From: an uncultured bacterium | GTDB taxonomy: Bacteria > Hydrogenedentota > Hydrogenedentia > Hydrogenedentales > CAILVY01 | NCBI GenBank assembly: GCA_937951485.1 | Contig: CALEDJ010000007.1 | Span: forward strand, 1 to 64,000 | Length of the DNA stretch: 64,000 bases | Reading direction: 5' to 3' | Shown here: one piece after another, positions 18,241-28,500 of the stretch | How the letters are laid out: every line of letters starts with the position of its first letter | Position numbering within the stretch: position 1 is the first letter of the stretch | Notes under the pieces: model-generated | Seen by the model: only the letters and a program-made list of their open reading frames with translations | Database searches by the model: none | What the model was told of the DNA's origin: nothing | Program-made: the position numbers and the translations under genes

Positions 18241-19806
18241 TTGGACCTGGAGGGCAAAGGCATAGCCCGGGTGTGCCTTATCGCACTTGCCGCCTGCCTG
18301 GCGCTATGGAGCGCGGCAGGCAACGCCGCCGAGACGGATGCCGCAGAAACCGCCGGCGCGGATAAGGCCGCGGAACAACAGGCGAACACTGATCCCGACG
18401 CACCCGAAACGCCAAAAAAGAAGTGGATATCGGGCTGGTTCGAGTCCGGCATTGACGCCGCATGGGATGATCGCGAGTCCGACATTGACCTCGTTCAGAC
18501 GCTCAAATTGGACGTAACCCCACCCAGTATCCCCCGCCTGCGTTTCCGCGGCCTGTTGTGGATGAACGTGGACTTCGACTCGGACGCGCGGGGCGGCAGC
18601 ACCCTGCGCGACATCAATGACGCCTCACAGACAGCCATTCGCCCGCGCCTGTTGTATTTGTACGGCGAATACGATGACCTGTGGGGCGATTCCACCATCC
18701 GCGTGGGCCGGCAGCGGATTCTGGAAGGCGCGGCGGCAAACCGCATTGACGGCGTCTATTTCAAACAGCGACACCATGGCTGGGACTGGTATGTCTTCGG
18801 CGGCGCGCGCGCCAGCATCTATTACGATACCCACGAAGACCTGCTGGGCGGGGGCGGCGTCTCCTGGTCGCCCCATCCGAAAACCCGGCTGGCGCTCGAC
18901 GGCCACTATGGCGAAGACAATCGAAGAAAATACCCCCCGCCGCGCGGCAACCTGCTGCTGGATGCGTTTTCGCAACGACAGCCGCGCCGATTCAACTCGG
19001 AACCCCGCGACTTCCTCCTCTCCTTCAGCCTCTGGCAGCGCCTGACCGAAAATATTCAGGCATTCGGCCGTTTCAACCTGAAAGACGGCGAACCGGATCA
19101 ACTGCTCCTGCGCGTCACCGGATTTGTTCCGGACTGGAAACTAACCTATGATCTGAGTTACCAGAACCGAATGAAACGCGCCGGCGACCGCATCAACGAC
19201 AGCACCGCCTACTATCGCGTCCTCGGCTATCTCGAGCGCTACCACCATTTTACGCTTGCGCTGCACAAGGCTGTCGGCGCCAGACTGACGCTGTCATTCG
19301 AGTGGGAGGCGCATGAATCCCTGGAGGACCATTGGAAGACCGCCAACCGCGATTACCACCGGCTGGCCGCGATGGCCGCTGTGGATAACGTCGGGTGCGG
19401 CGTCAACCTGAAAGCAGGGCTGGAACAATGGATCGTGTCCGGCGACGAAGGCTCATGGGCGATCACCGGCGAAGTGGACAAAAGTTGGAAGAATGTCCGC
19501 CTGACGGCCGGCACCGCGTTTGAACGCTACCAGGACCGACTGGTCCGTTACCGGGCATGGCCCGGCGAGTTGAACCTGCTGCTGGTGTCCCTGATTCCGG
19601 GGTATTATCTGACGAGAAACCCGATTGTTTTCCTGTTTGACGACTGGGCGGTGAAAACGCACGAGAACATTTATTCCGTGTTTGTCCGAGGCCGGTGGCA
19701 ACTGACGAAAAACCAGAGCCTCCAGGCGCGCGTCACATGCGACATTGACGATGGCCCGGACGCGCCGTACTGGCGCGCTCAGGCCGGTTACAACATTCAG
19801 TTCTGA
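18241..19806 (+). CDS. Outer-membrane beta-barrel porin of a cytochrome conduit
   Basis: About 521 residues from TTG 18241 (GGGAGG stands 7 bases upstream); a GTG at 18220 is an alternative. A signal peptide (VCLIALAACLALWSAAGNAAE) is followed by an acidic linker and many alternating amphipathic strands, with the recurrent barrel motif IRVGRQRILEGAAANRIDG. The last residue is Phe in AGYNIQF, the C-terminal signature recognised by the BAM complex. It has no heme sites and lacks the CXXC of Shewanella MtrB. Lying between two multiheme cytochrome genes, it is best read as the MtrB/OmbB-type barrel that lets cytochromes pass electrons across the outer membrane. Assignment by context, not by family match. 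Confidence 0.78.
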   Translation: MDLEGKGIARVCLIALAACLALWSAAGNAAETDAAETAGADKAAEQQANTDPDAPETPKKKWISGWFESGIDAAWDDRESDIDLVQTLKLDVTPPSIPRLRFRGLLWMNVDFDSDARGGSTLRDINDASQTAIRPRLLYLYGEYDDLWGDSTIRVGRQRILEGAAANRIDGVYFKQRHHGWDWYVFGGARASIYYDTHEDLLGGGGVSWSPHPKTRLALDGHYGEDNRRKYPPPRGNLLLDAFSQRQPRRFNSEPRDFLLSFSLWQRLTENIQAFGRFNLKDGEPDQLLLRVTGFVPDWKLTYDLSYQNRMKRAGDRINDSTAYYRVLGYLERYHHFTLALHKAVGARLTLSFEWEAHESLEDHWKTANRDYHRLAAMAAVDNVGCGVNLKAGLEQWIVSGDEGSWAITGEVDKSWKNVRLTAGTAFERYQDRLVRYRAWPGELNLLLVSLIPGYYLTRNPIVFLFDDWAVKTHENIYSVFVRGRWQLTKNQSLQARVTCDIDDGPDAPYWRAQAGYNIQF

Positions 19807-19830
19807 TCGCAGGCGGGAGCATTGAAACCC

Positions 19831-20862
19831 ATGCGTGAACGTTTTAAAGGGAGTGAACGGCTGGCCGCAGGCGTGCTGATATGCCTGCTGCTGGCGGCTT
19901 GCGCGACATTGACGACCATGAAGTTTGGCCGCGGCGGCGACCGCGGCATCCAGTTCCCGCATGCAAAGCACGCCGAAGAAGGCATGGACTGCACAGATTG
20001 CCACGCCATTGAGGGCGCGCGCGCCGCCATGCCCAATCATGACATCTGCGGCATCTGCCATGAAATTGATGAGGATAGTGCGGACAAAAAAGCCTGCGGT
20101 CAGTGCCACACCCGACCTGAACAACTGGTAACCCCGCGAAAACAACTTCTGCGCGACGAGGTGCTGTTCTCCCATGAAGTGCATGTCGCCCAGGAAATAC
20201 ACTGCGCCACCTGTCACCCTGCGCCGGATAAATCCGCCCTGCCCAAAGGACCCCTGAAAAAATTCTGCATGGATTGCCATGAGAAAAATGACCCCGCCCT
20301 CAATGAATGCTCGGTGTGCCATCAGGAAATCAGAAAAGACAAAATTCCACTGTGGCGCAGCGGCGCACGGATAGCGCACGATGTGCCCGCCGTATGGGAA
20401 AAAACGCACGGACAGGAATTTCGGCACGATCAGGCCTATTGCGGGTTATGCCACGACGACCAGTCCTTCTGTGACACCTGTCACCAGACCACCCCACCCA
20501 GTGACCACACCCTTGCCTGGCGCAGAAAGCCGCACGGGCTGCGCGCCCGCTGGGACCGCGAGCGGTGCGCCGCATGCCACGATGAGGACTCGTGCTGGAA
20601 ATGCCACCGCAATACGGAGCCTGCCTCGCATCGCGGCGCTTGGGGACGACCACTCAACCACCACTGCGCCAATTGTCATTACCCACCCCAGGACACGGGT
20701 TGCGCCACCTGTCATATCAGCATCGAGCATAGAAAGGCAAAGCCCTCGCCACATATCCTCGGCATCTATCCGACCAAATGCGGCGTCTGCCATCCGGGCG
20801 GCAACCCGTTCCGTGCCCCGCACCCGATGAATAGTACGACTACTTGCACAACCTGCCACTAA
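19831..20862 (+). CDS. 14-heme c-type cytochrome lipoprotein
   Basis: 343 residues. ATG 19831 is used because GGGAG is then 11 bases upstream; a TTG at 19822 is too close. The lipobox LLAAC marks a lipoprotein. I count 14 CXXCH sites: CTDCH, CGICH, CGQCH, CATCH, CMDCH, CSVCH, CGLCH, CDTCH, CAACH, CWKCH, CANCH, CATCH, CGVCH and CTTCH, the last being the final residues of the protein. That is one heme per about 25 residues, a wire-like density. With the barrel upstream it forms an OmaB-OmbB-OmcB-like trio as in Geobacter, where the lipoprotein cytochrome faces the outside. Alternative: periplasmic face of the conduit. Confidence 0.88.
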   Translation: MRERFKGSERLAAGVLICLLLAACATLTTMKFGRGGDRGIQFPHAKHAEEGMDCTDCHAIEGARAAMPNHDICGICHEIDEDSADKKACGQCHTRPEQLVTPRKQLLRDEVLFSHEVHVAQEIHCATCHPAPDKSALPKGPLKKFCMDCHEKNDPALNECSVCHQEIRKDKIPLWRSGARIAHDVPAVWEKTHGQEFRHDQAYCGLCHDDQSFCDTCHQTTPPSDHTLAWRRKPHGLRARWDRERCAACHDEDSCWKCHRNTEPASHRGAWGRPLNHHCANCHYPPQDTGCATCHISIEHRKAKPSPHILGIYPTKCGVCHPGGNPFRAPHPMNSTTTCTTCH

Positions 20863-21525
20863 GTTGCGCCATTTCATAAATCCAATGACATATCAGAGCC
20901 GTCTGAGTGACATCATCTCACCGTCATTGTGATCCCCCTGCCACCTTCGGCGGCGATTCGCAAAAAAAAGTGTGTCATGCTTTGGCCGACTGAAATTGAG
21001 TTCAATGGCTCTTTCCTATTCACCCTGTGCAAACCAGAAACTTCTGATTGCGCCTTTTTGTGCTGCGGCCAGAACACCCCGGACGAAAATCGGACATTGG
21101 CCGGTGGTATCGCTGCGCTCAACCACCGGCCAATGTCCTGCACCCCTCCGGGGTTCCTTGGAATCGCCGTCAAAAGCGTACACAAATACTCTGCAACGGG
21201 GATATCTACTGAACACCGAGTTTCATTTGTCCAAAATGTTGCGAAAGTGCATCCGCTTTCTTTTACGAATCGCCACGGAAAGTGGCATGGAACTCACAAT
21301 GACGGGATTATGTCTATGTTCTATATGAAATATGTCTCTGTATATTTATGTAATTATATATTTGGTATGGACTCCATCCCAACAGTGGAGCGGCGAAAAG
21401 CATCCGCGTGGGCTGGATGATGAGATGCAAATCCAGCACGCTGACGTACATTTCCGGGGACGGCAGGGGCGCGCACGCATTACGTGCCTGCGCGCCCCAT
21501 AACACATTTCCGGCAGGGAGGCGAA
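20863..21525. other. Convergent intergenic region with 17-bp-arm palindrome
   Basis: 663 bases between the ends of the two cytochrome arms. Bases 21092-21108 (GGACATTGGCCGGTGGT) pair perfectly with 21122-21138, leaving a 13-base loop containing CGCTGCGCTC. A second hairpin (21466-21479 with 21485-21498, GGGGCGCGCA arms) lies just past the end of the decaheme gene. Both could stop converging transcripts, but neither has a clear T-run. I see no gene here. Confidence 0.6.
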
Positions 21526-23841
21526 TCAGGGGCCCAGATTGTGGATGGTCTGGACCGCTCGCGCTCTCCCCTGGCCATGGCATACCGCACACGATTCCAC
21601 GCCGTTCTCCGTATCCGACATCAAAATCGCATGAATATTCGAGAGAGGATGATCGTGGCATGAGGTGCAGGCGGCCCGTTCGGGCAGGATTTGCGTGACC
21701 GTAATCGTATTGTCAATCACGGTTGGCAGCGCCTCGTCGGCTACGGGAACACCGTAGGTGCCTTCAAAATGACATATTGTGCACTGCCGGCGATCGCCGG
21801 GGAAGCGCACATGCGTGAAATCATACACCGTTCCCCGGCTGCCGATTACGGTGTAAGGCATAGTGAGGTTTTCACCCGTGTGGATACGATGGATCATATC
21901 TTTGAAGTTGACCGTTACCGCATCGGCCACCTGCCTGAGAGGCGTGCTGTTGTCCCGGCCTGCGAGATCCGCCTGGTGTGTATGGTGACACATAAGACAA
22001 ACCGCGACACCGACGCGTCGCGTTCCATGGGCGCGAACCTCGCCGTGGCATTGATTGCAGCGGTGCTCATCCACGACCTGACGGCGGTGGACAGGTTCGC
22101 TGCCGTCCACCGTGAAAACCGTGTAGCCGTTCGTCATGGTTCCCTGCTGGTACTGCGCAGCGCCGATCATGAACCGCACACGCCCCTGCAACGCGACGGC
22201 GTATGTGACACCGCCACCCGGCGCCGGCGCGCCGAAAGTGTAGCGATACAAACCGTCACCGAGATTGAATAACCGCGGCGAAGCAGGGCCGGCGCCCACA
22301 AAGGTTTCCGCAACATTGAACTGAAACTCAGGGACGGGCCATGCGAGAATAGCCCCCACCTCGGCATTAAATCCCGCCAAATCCGAGACAGGAACTCCAT
22401 TGCCGTCCGCCGCGCTGAATTGAATGCTTATCGCAAGGCCGTCTTCGGCCATATCCGCAAAGACACTGACAATGTCCAGGGCGAGACCGGGGCCTTTGTT
22501 GGCTTCGATGCCATGGCTCTCCAGGATGGGGGACACGGCCGGGGCGGCAGGCCGGTGGCAGGTGGAGCACAGGCTGTCGTTGGGCTGCTCGAAGTCAAAC
22601 GGGTGATTGTGGTATCCGGCGGGCGTTGCCCAGGGATTGCCGAACCAGATCCGATCATGACAGGAACCGCAGGCGGCGCGCGTCGGGCGCGTCAGATAGG
22701 CATCCGCATGTGGGGCGTCGCGATGGCACGTGGTGCAATTGCGCACGTCCTGCGGGAAGCGCACCGTCGAATAGTCATGCACGCTGTTCTGGAACCCAAT
22801 GAGCCGATAGGGCGTTCCCTGCTGCACGCTGGGGAGATTCTCGCCCATGTGAATCTTGTGCACCATTACGGCCATATCCACCGTGTTTCCGGTATCGGGG
22901 TCAACGCTCTGGGGGTTGTGGCAGACGATGCAATACTGAAATTCGCGCCGGGTGCCGTGCAGTGACAGGCGCGTGTGGCAGGAGTTGCAGACCGCCGTGG
23001 TGGAAATTTCCCGCGTCTGGGTAACCGGCTGGCCGTCTGGCCGAAACGCGCTTACGGCATTGGCGTTGTAGACAGTATTCGTGACGAGGTGCCGCCGCTG
23101 GAATTGCCCCGCCAACTGATGCGTGGCTGCCGGATTGTAGCCCGCCGGAAGCGCGCTTTGAAATCTATACGTAAAAGACCCATCGGGATTCTTCGTGACG
23201 CCGTTGATCCGGGCGGCGTCGAAGGTGGCCTGCATAACGTTGTTGACGATATAACTCGTATAATGCGGGCTGACTGGATGGTCGTTGAGGTACGCCAGCA
23301 CAAAGCGCAGGTCGGTGAATTCAGCCAGGATGAGGGGCTTACCCAGATTATCTGTCGCCTCAAAATGTACAACCGGCCTCAAGTCCGCTGGAATGTTCAC
23401 CGACTTGATGGTGATATTGAGGCCGGGCGCCAGTGCGGGAATCTCCGGTGCAACGACTTCACCCTCGCCTTCCCCTTCCCCTTCGCCCCCCCCTGGCTCA
23501 GTTGGCACGGAAATCACCGCTTTGCCGACGGCGCCGCTCACATTCCCTGTGGCCCGGATCGTTGCCGTGCCGGACCTTATCGCCCGCAGAATCACCGCCG
23601 TGCTCTTCGCCACTTCCACGCGCGCAACCGCTTCATTGCTGGATGTCCACGTGAATGCCGTGTCCGCCGCCGAAGTGGATTCGGCAAAGAGTTCGATGGT
23701 CTGGCCCACTCCCACCACCGCATAGGCAGGGACCACCGTCACCGTTATTTGCGCAGGCGGCGGGCATCCCCCCATCCCCAGCGCTATTGCGATGCCCAGT
23801 AGCGCAAGCACTCCCTTTTTCACATGGCCTAATCTCATCAT
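21526..23841 (-). CDS. OmcA/MtrC-family decaheme surface cytochrome lipoprotein
   Basis: About 771 residues. The start is ATG 23839-23841 (or the next ATG), with AGGAGGA directly upstream. The lipobox is GMGGC. Residues about 30-105 form a BIG2-like Ig domain (TVVPAYAVVGVGQTIELFAE), then a Gly-Glu repeat linker, then the OmcA/MtrC layout: domain I, five hemes (CNSCH, CIVCH, CTTCH, CGSCH, CSTCH), a second beta domain, five hemes (CNQCH, CLMCH, CTICH, CTSCH, CAVCH). Repeated VHKIHMGENLP and IHRIHTGENLTMP blocks are hallmarks of this family. Known members sit on the cell surface and reduce metals, electrodes or partners. The Ig domain plus linker is an extra stalk not found in Shewanella MtrC. 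Confidence 0.92.
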   Translation of the reverse strand: MMRLGHVKKGVLALLGIAIALGMGGCPPPAQITVTVVPAYAVVGVGQTIELFAESTSAADTAFTWTSSNEAVARVEVAKSTAVILRAIRSGTATIRATGNVSGAVGKAVISVPTEPGGGEGEGEGEGEVVAPEIPALAPGLNITIKSVNIPADLRPVVHFEATDNLGKPLILAEFTDLRFVLAYLNDHPVSPHYTSYIVNNVMQATFDAARINGVTKNPDGSFTYRFQSALPAGYNPAATHQLAGQFQRRHLVTNTVYNANAVSAFRPDGQPVTQTREISTTAVCNSCHTRLSLHGTRREFQYCIVCHNPQSVDPDTGNTVDMAVMVHKIHMGENLPSVQQGTPYRLIGFQNSVHDYSTVRFPQDVRNCTTCHRDAPHADAYLTRPTRAACGSCHDRIWFGNPWATPAGYHNHPFDFEQPNDSLCSTCHRPAAPAVSPILESHGIEANKGPGLALDIVSVFADMAEDGLAISIQFSAADGNGVPVSDLAGFNAEVGAILAWPVPEFQFNVAETFVGAGPASPRLFNLGDGLYRYTFGAPAPGGGVTYAVALQGRVRFMIGAAQYQQGTMTNGYTVFTVDGSEPVHRRQVVDEHRCNQCHGEVRAHGTRRVGVAVCLMCHHTHQADLAGRDNSTPLRQVADAVTVNFKDMIHRIHTGENLTMPYTVIGSRGTVYDFTHVRFPGDRRQCTICHFEGTYGVPVADEALPTVIDNTITVTQILPERAACTSCHDHPLSNIHAILMSDTENGVESCAVCHGQGRARAVQTIHNLGP

Positions 23842-24040
23842 TTCCTCCTCCTGTCGCGTGTTCAGCGGTTTCCAACACCCTGATCTGATATAAAGGCTTT
23901 GACAAAAAGAATACGTTGAAGCGGGGTACAAAACATCAGGAAAAAATACTGAATCGGCGCAAATGAACCCGGTACTCTTGCGCTGTATTCCCCACTGCGG
24001 CGAACAGGGACACCCGCTTGGGGGCGGAAATTCGGCGGAG

Positions 24041-25465
24041 TCACTGTATCTGCAGGTCTTCGAGGATTTTCGGTTCGGTTTCATCCCAGGCAAGAACCGT
24101 ATGGCAGATTGAACAGTCGCCGCTGATGGTTTCTCCCGTTTCCGTGACCAGGTTGTCATTATGACACCGGGTGCATCCGGGCCAATGCAAATGGCCGATA
24201 TTGTTGGGATAGGTGCCCCATGTGACTTTCATGTCCGGAAAAACGTTTCTCTTGTAGATTCGAACCAGTTCGTCCGTCGCCTTGTCCACTTGCCCTTTAT
24301 TGGCGGCGTAGAAATCCGGGTGATTCTCACGGTAGTACAACTGCACGCGCTCGACTATATGCTTGAGGTCCCCCGCATCTCCCCTGGCCTCGACGAGGGC
24401 TTCCGTCCCCACCTTCTTGATATATGGGATGGAACGATCAATACGCCGCTTGGCCAGCGCCTCATCCACAGCCTCGTCGGGCATTTGGAAAATGTGCGTG
24501 GGCCGGTTGTGGCAGTCAATGCAGTCCATGACGCGTTCCTTGCCGGTGGGAATCTCAGCGTCCCTGGCCTTGAATTCCTGCACCGTACCGTCGCCTTTTT
24601 CCACGCGGACATAGGCGATCTCCTGGCGGCTGTCATCCGTCGGGATGTAGTTGGTGCGAATGTCGGGGTCTATGTGCCAACTATGAATGCCGTGGCGTTC
24701 GCTGGCCCCTCCGCCGATGTGCATCAACAGGACCGTCTTGATCGGCGTATTCTCCTCGTCTTCGAGGAATTTGGTGATCACCCTGACACGGTCGCCGGTG
24801 AATTTCTCCGGCCAATGGCATTGCTCACAGGTGTCCTGCGAGGGACGCAGGTTTTCCACGGGGGTGGGAATGGGACGATGGTAAGTGCCCAGGGTCACCG
24901 CGATGACCTGCCCCAGTCCTGAAAGTTTTGAACGCACGAACCAAGGTGCACCGGGGCCGATATGACATTCCACGCATTTGACGCGCGAGTGCGGAGAGCC
25001 GAGGTAGGCGGTATGTTCCGGTTCCATCACCGTGTGGCAAACGGTGCCGCAAAACATCACCGAGTCCATGAAATGAACCCCATGATAGGTCACGGTGGAG
25101 ATGATGAGGAGATTGACCGCAGTCAGGACAGTCACGAGAAAAGCGGCCCGCCGCGTACTTGGATTATTCAGATCAATCACCGGAAATTGTGCAGCGGCAG
25201 CGGGCTGCGTTTCGCCTTCACAGCGCCTGCGCCGGCGATCCCACCACGCGCCCACGGGAATCACCAGCAGTCCGGCAACAAAAACTGCGGGAAGTATCAG
25301 CAACGCCATGATATCAAGATATGGGGAGACTTCCGTATCGGTGAAACCCAATAAAAGAAAACCGATAATGCAGATGGCGCTTGCTGTGGTCAATGCCGAT
25401 CCAAACAGGGTGATCCAGTTGCGGCCAAACAATGTGGCAATCACAGCCAACCAACGGTTAAGCAT
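24041..25465 (-). CDS. NapC/NirT-type membrane multiheme cytochrome (quinol dehydrogenase)
   Basis: 474 residues. ATG 25463-25465 has AGGAG upstream. Hydrophobic helices lie at about 15-45, 50-70 and 105-125. Heme sites: CGTVCH (CX3CH, the usual first site in this subgroup, within MFCGTVCHTVMEPEHTAY), CVECH, CEQCH, CIDCH, CTRCH and CSICH, so six in all. NapC/NirT proteins take electrons from menaquinol or ubiquinol in the inner membrane and hand them to periplasmic cytochromes (CymA does this in Shewanella). In this operon it is the probable entry point for the electron route to the surface. Confidence 0.9.
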   Translation of the reverse strand: MLNRWLAVIATLFGRNWITLFGSALTTASAICIIGFLLLGFTDTEVSPYLDIMALLILPAVFVAGLLVIPVGAWWDRRRRRCEGETQPAAAAQFPVIDLNNPSTRRAAFLVTVLTAVNLLIISTVTYHGVHFMDSVMFCGTVCHTVMEPEHTAYLGSPHSRVKCVECHIGPGAPWFVRSKLSGLGQVIAVTLGTYHRPIPTPVENLRPSQDTCEQCHWPEKFTGDRVRVITKFLEDEENTPIKTVLLMHIGGGASERHGIHSWHIDPDIRTNYIPTDDSRQEIAYVRVEKGDGTVQEFKARDAEIPTGKERVMDCIDCHNRPTHIFQMPDEAVDEALAKRRIDRSIPYIKKVGTEALVEARGDAGDLKHIVERVQLYYRENHPDFYAANKGQVDKATDELVRIYKRNVFPDMKVTWGTYPNNIGHLHWPGCTRCHNDNLVTETGETISGDCSICHTVLAWDETEPKILEDLQIQ

Positions 25466-25512
25466 ATGACCATCTCCTTTCGTTCCGCGCAGCAAGTTGC
25501 TCGAGAAAGCGT

Positions 25513-28500
25513 TTATTGTTCCACGGCCCCGTCAACCTCCGGACTGATTTTCCACCCCAGCCCTGTCTTGTCCTCCCATGTCCACACCGCCGCCCCCAAC
25601 AACAGGACCAGTCCCTGCGCAATGTAAAACCCCAGCAGGGCGCCGTAGGTGCCGCTGGAAAACCCATAACTGTGTAGTCCCACGCCCAGCAAATTCACCC
25701 CAAACCATGCGAACGCGGTAATCACCCCGCTGAAGATCGCCGCCAACGAGACGCCGAAATCCTTGAGGTATCCCCCATACCGGGCATGAAAAACTGCCAG
25801 TTGCCACAGCACAATCATCAGCGCGCCGTTCTCCTTGGGGTCCCAGCCCCAGAAACGCCCCCAACTCTCGTTGGCCCATATGCCGCCGAGAATGGTCCCC
25901 AGCATCGTGAAAAGCAATGAAAAACACAACACCCCGTATATCATGCGCGTGAGTTGACGATAGAAAGAAGGATCCTCGTGATGGACGCGCAGCGCGCGTC
26001 CAAAGACATAGACGTGCGCAAGGGCGCTGGCCAGAAAACTCGCGCCGTATCCCATGATAATTGTCGTGACATGCGTGGCCAGCCAGAAATTGGTGTCCAG
26101 TACCGCCACCATGCTGGGCATCGTATCCACCCCTTCCCGGATTTCATATTTTGCAGCCAGGAACATGCCGGCCGTTCCCAGTAGGGATGCTACCGCCAGC
26201 ACAATCCGCCGCCGGTGCACATACTCCATGAACAGCGCCACCGCCACCGCGACGAACGCCGTGAACAAAATCGTCTCATAGAGCGTCGTCACCGGCGGGC
26301 GTCCCCGAATCACACTGCGCATGGCGATCCCGCCCGCCAACAGAAACGTTGGCAGCAACACCGACAGAAAACCCGCCGCGTACATGACGCGGTGACGCGG
26401 CAGGAGCCAGGAAAAAGTGACCATGAAAAAGGACATCACAAACAACACGAGGCTGTAGTAGAAGGGCTGGAGCCGGTTGTACGACACCTCCAGAGTGATC
26501 TTTGGATGCTCTTCGCGCAGCGCCGCAAGCCTTGTTGCGGCGGCATGAAACGGCGCCAGGTTGGCCTGGACCTTTTCAGGACCATCGGCCTCCATGGCCG
26601 CTTTTTCCAGCAGCGAAAGCAAATAGAGGCTTTCATCCAGCGATGCAGTTTCACCGCTGAAGGCTGCATCGGTGAGGGATTCGGGCGTGAACCATTCTTT
26701 GTCCGCGCGTTCCGCGGGCGGGGGGATAAGCCGCAACGCAGCCGAAGCGCCAACCTGTTCCTGCACCGCCCGTATGTAATCGAGCATGCGTTGCTTCGCC
26801 TCGGAGGCGGCCTGCGCCGCTTCCGCGTCGCCGGGCGTCTGGCGGGCCTGTCGTATCTCCTCGATAATCCGGGGGGCCATTTCCAGCATCGCATGCAGCG
26901 GCGGCCGTTCCTGTTCCGGGAACAGCGCCGCGATCGGCGTATCCGGGGGAATTGCCACCGGGGCGCGCGCAAAGGCCAGGTAGTCGCACAGCCGCTCAAA
27001 TTCGAGAAGATTGTGGGCGAGGTGGATGACCTGCCGCTGCACGGGGTTGCGCTGTTCCCCGGGAATCCCGGAGTATTGCCGGGCAAGGCTGATCATCCGA
27101 TCGCGCACGGGCGCCAGTTCCACATAGGCGTATCGGCCCCGCTTCTTTTCGGGCGACATGCCCAGCGCCACGATCACGTCGTCGTTGTCTATGCGGAATG
27201 TCTTGTATTTTTTCGCGCGCTCCGGGAAGAACAGGCAATCCGCCAGCCACTCTATCGGCGTAATGCGCCGGCCTTCGAGATTGACGGTGCGCCGCATGCC
27301 GTTGAACCGGAGCAGGCGTACATTGGCCACTGTGTCGAGGGGTTTGATTCGACCCTCATCCAGTACTGGAAGCGTTGCCAGAAAGTGCAACGTGTCTCGC
27401 TCCCAGTGATGTGTTTCCTGTGCCGCATGCACCACGCCTGCCCCCTCGACGAGGCCCATCGCAATCCCCCATGCGACCACGACCAGACGCACCGCCGCCA
27501 GCGTCGCCTCCCGGCGTAAATAGCCGACCAATTTCTGCACGAAATGCACCGTCAGACCAACCATGATAATGATGCAAGCATAAAGGGGGAATTGGTCGGC
27601 GGGATTGCGCACCACGGCAAACACGGAATACAGGCGGGTGCCGGGCGGCGCATTTTCCGGCCCCCACGATGATTGATACAGCGTGTAGCCGTGCTCGCGC
27701 AACGGCTGATTCATCGTGATCATCAGGTCCTGGCCGACGCCCTGTTCGATCTTCGTCACTGCGCTCATGAAAACCTTGGGGATTTGCGTTCCCGGATACA
27801 GTTCCCGGGTGAATTGGTTCAGCGCAACCGTGAAAGGCAATTGCCAGCGCCGCCGCCGCAATTCGAACACCCAATCGCTTCCGGCAGCATGCAGCATGAG
27901 CGGGAGTTCCGCGCCGGCCCAGACAATTCCCTTCGACCCCGGCTCCGACTGCCCCTCCAACAGCGCCACATAGACGCCCGGCAGGGCGCGCCCCCGATCG
28001 CCGCGCGGCAACGGCTCCAGGTAGAATCCGTCCACAATCGGCGCGCCTGGCGCGCTGGCCCCGGTGAGCGGCCTGGGCTGGGCGTTCTCCATGAACTTTG
28101 AAACATGCAGATCGAACGGAAGCCCGTCAATGTGGTACCGCACGCCCCTGAAAGACCAGGCGTCCCGGAGTTCCTTGTCGTGGATGACATACTCCGTCGC
28201 CGTTTCTCCCATCCCGGTTTCAATAAGGGCCAGTTCCCACTCGGTGTAACTTTCAAACATATCCGACCGCTCGCCCTCATGAAGTTTGAGATAGCCGCTG
28301 ACCGAATATTCATAGGTGATAAAACCGCCCACCAGCAGAATGAGAATGCCGGCATGGCCGATGAGAATGCCGAGTTTGGACCAACCCTTCCGCGCGCGGA
28401 TGATTCCGCCCAACAAAAGATTCACGAAAAGCACCGTCAGCAGCAGATAGGCGCCCGGCAAGGGCGCCGGCATCACGCCAAAAGCGTAATGAATGACCAC

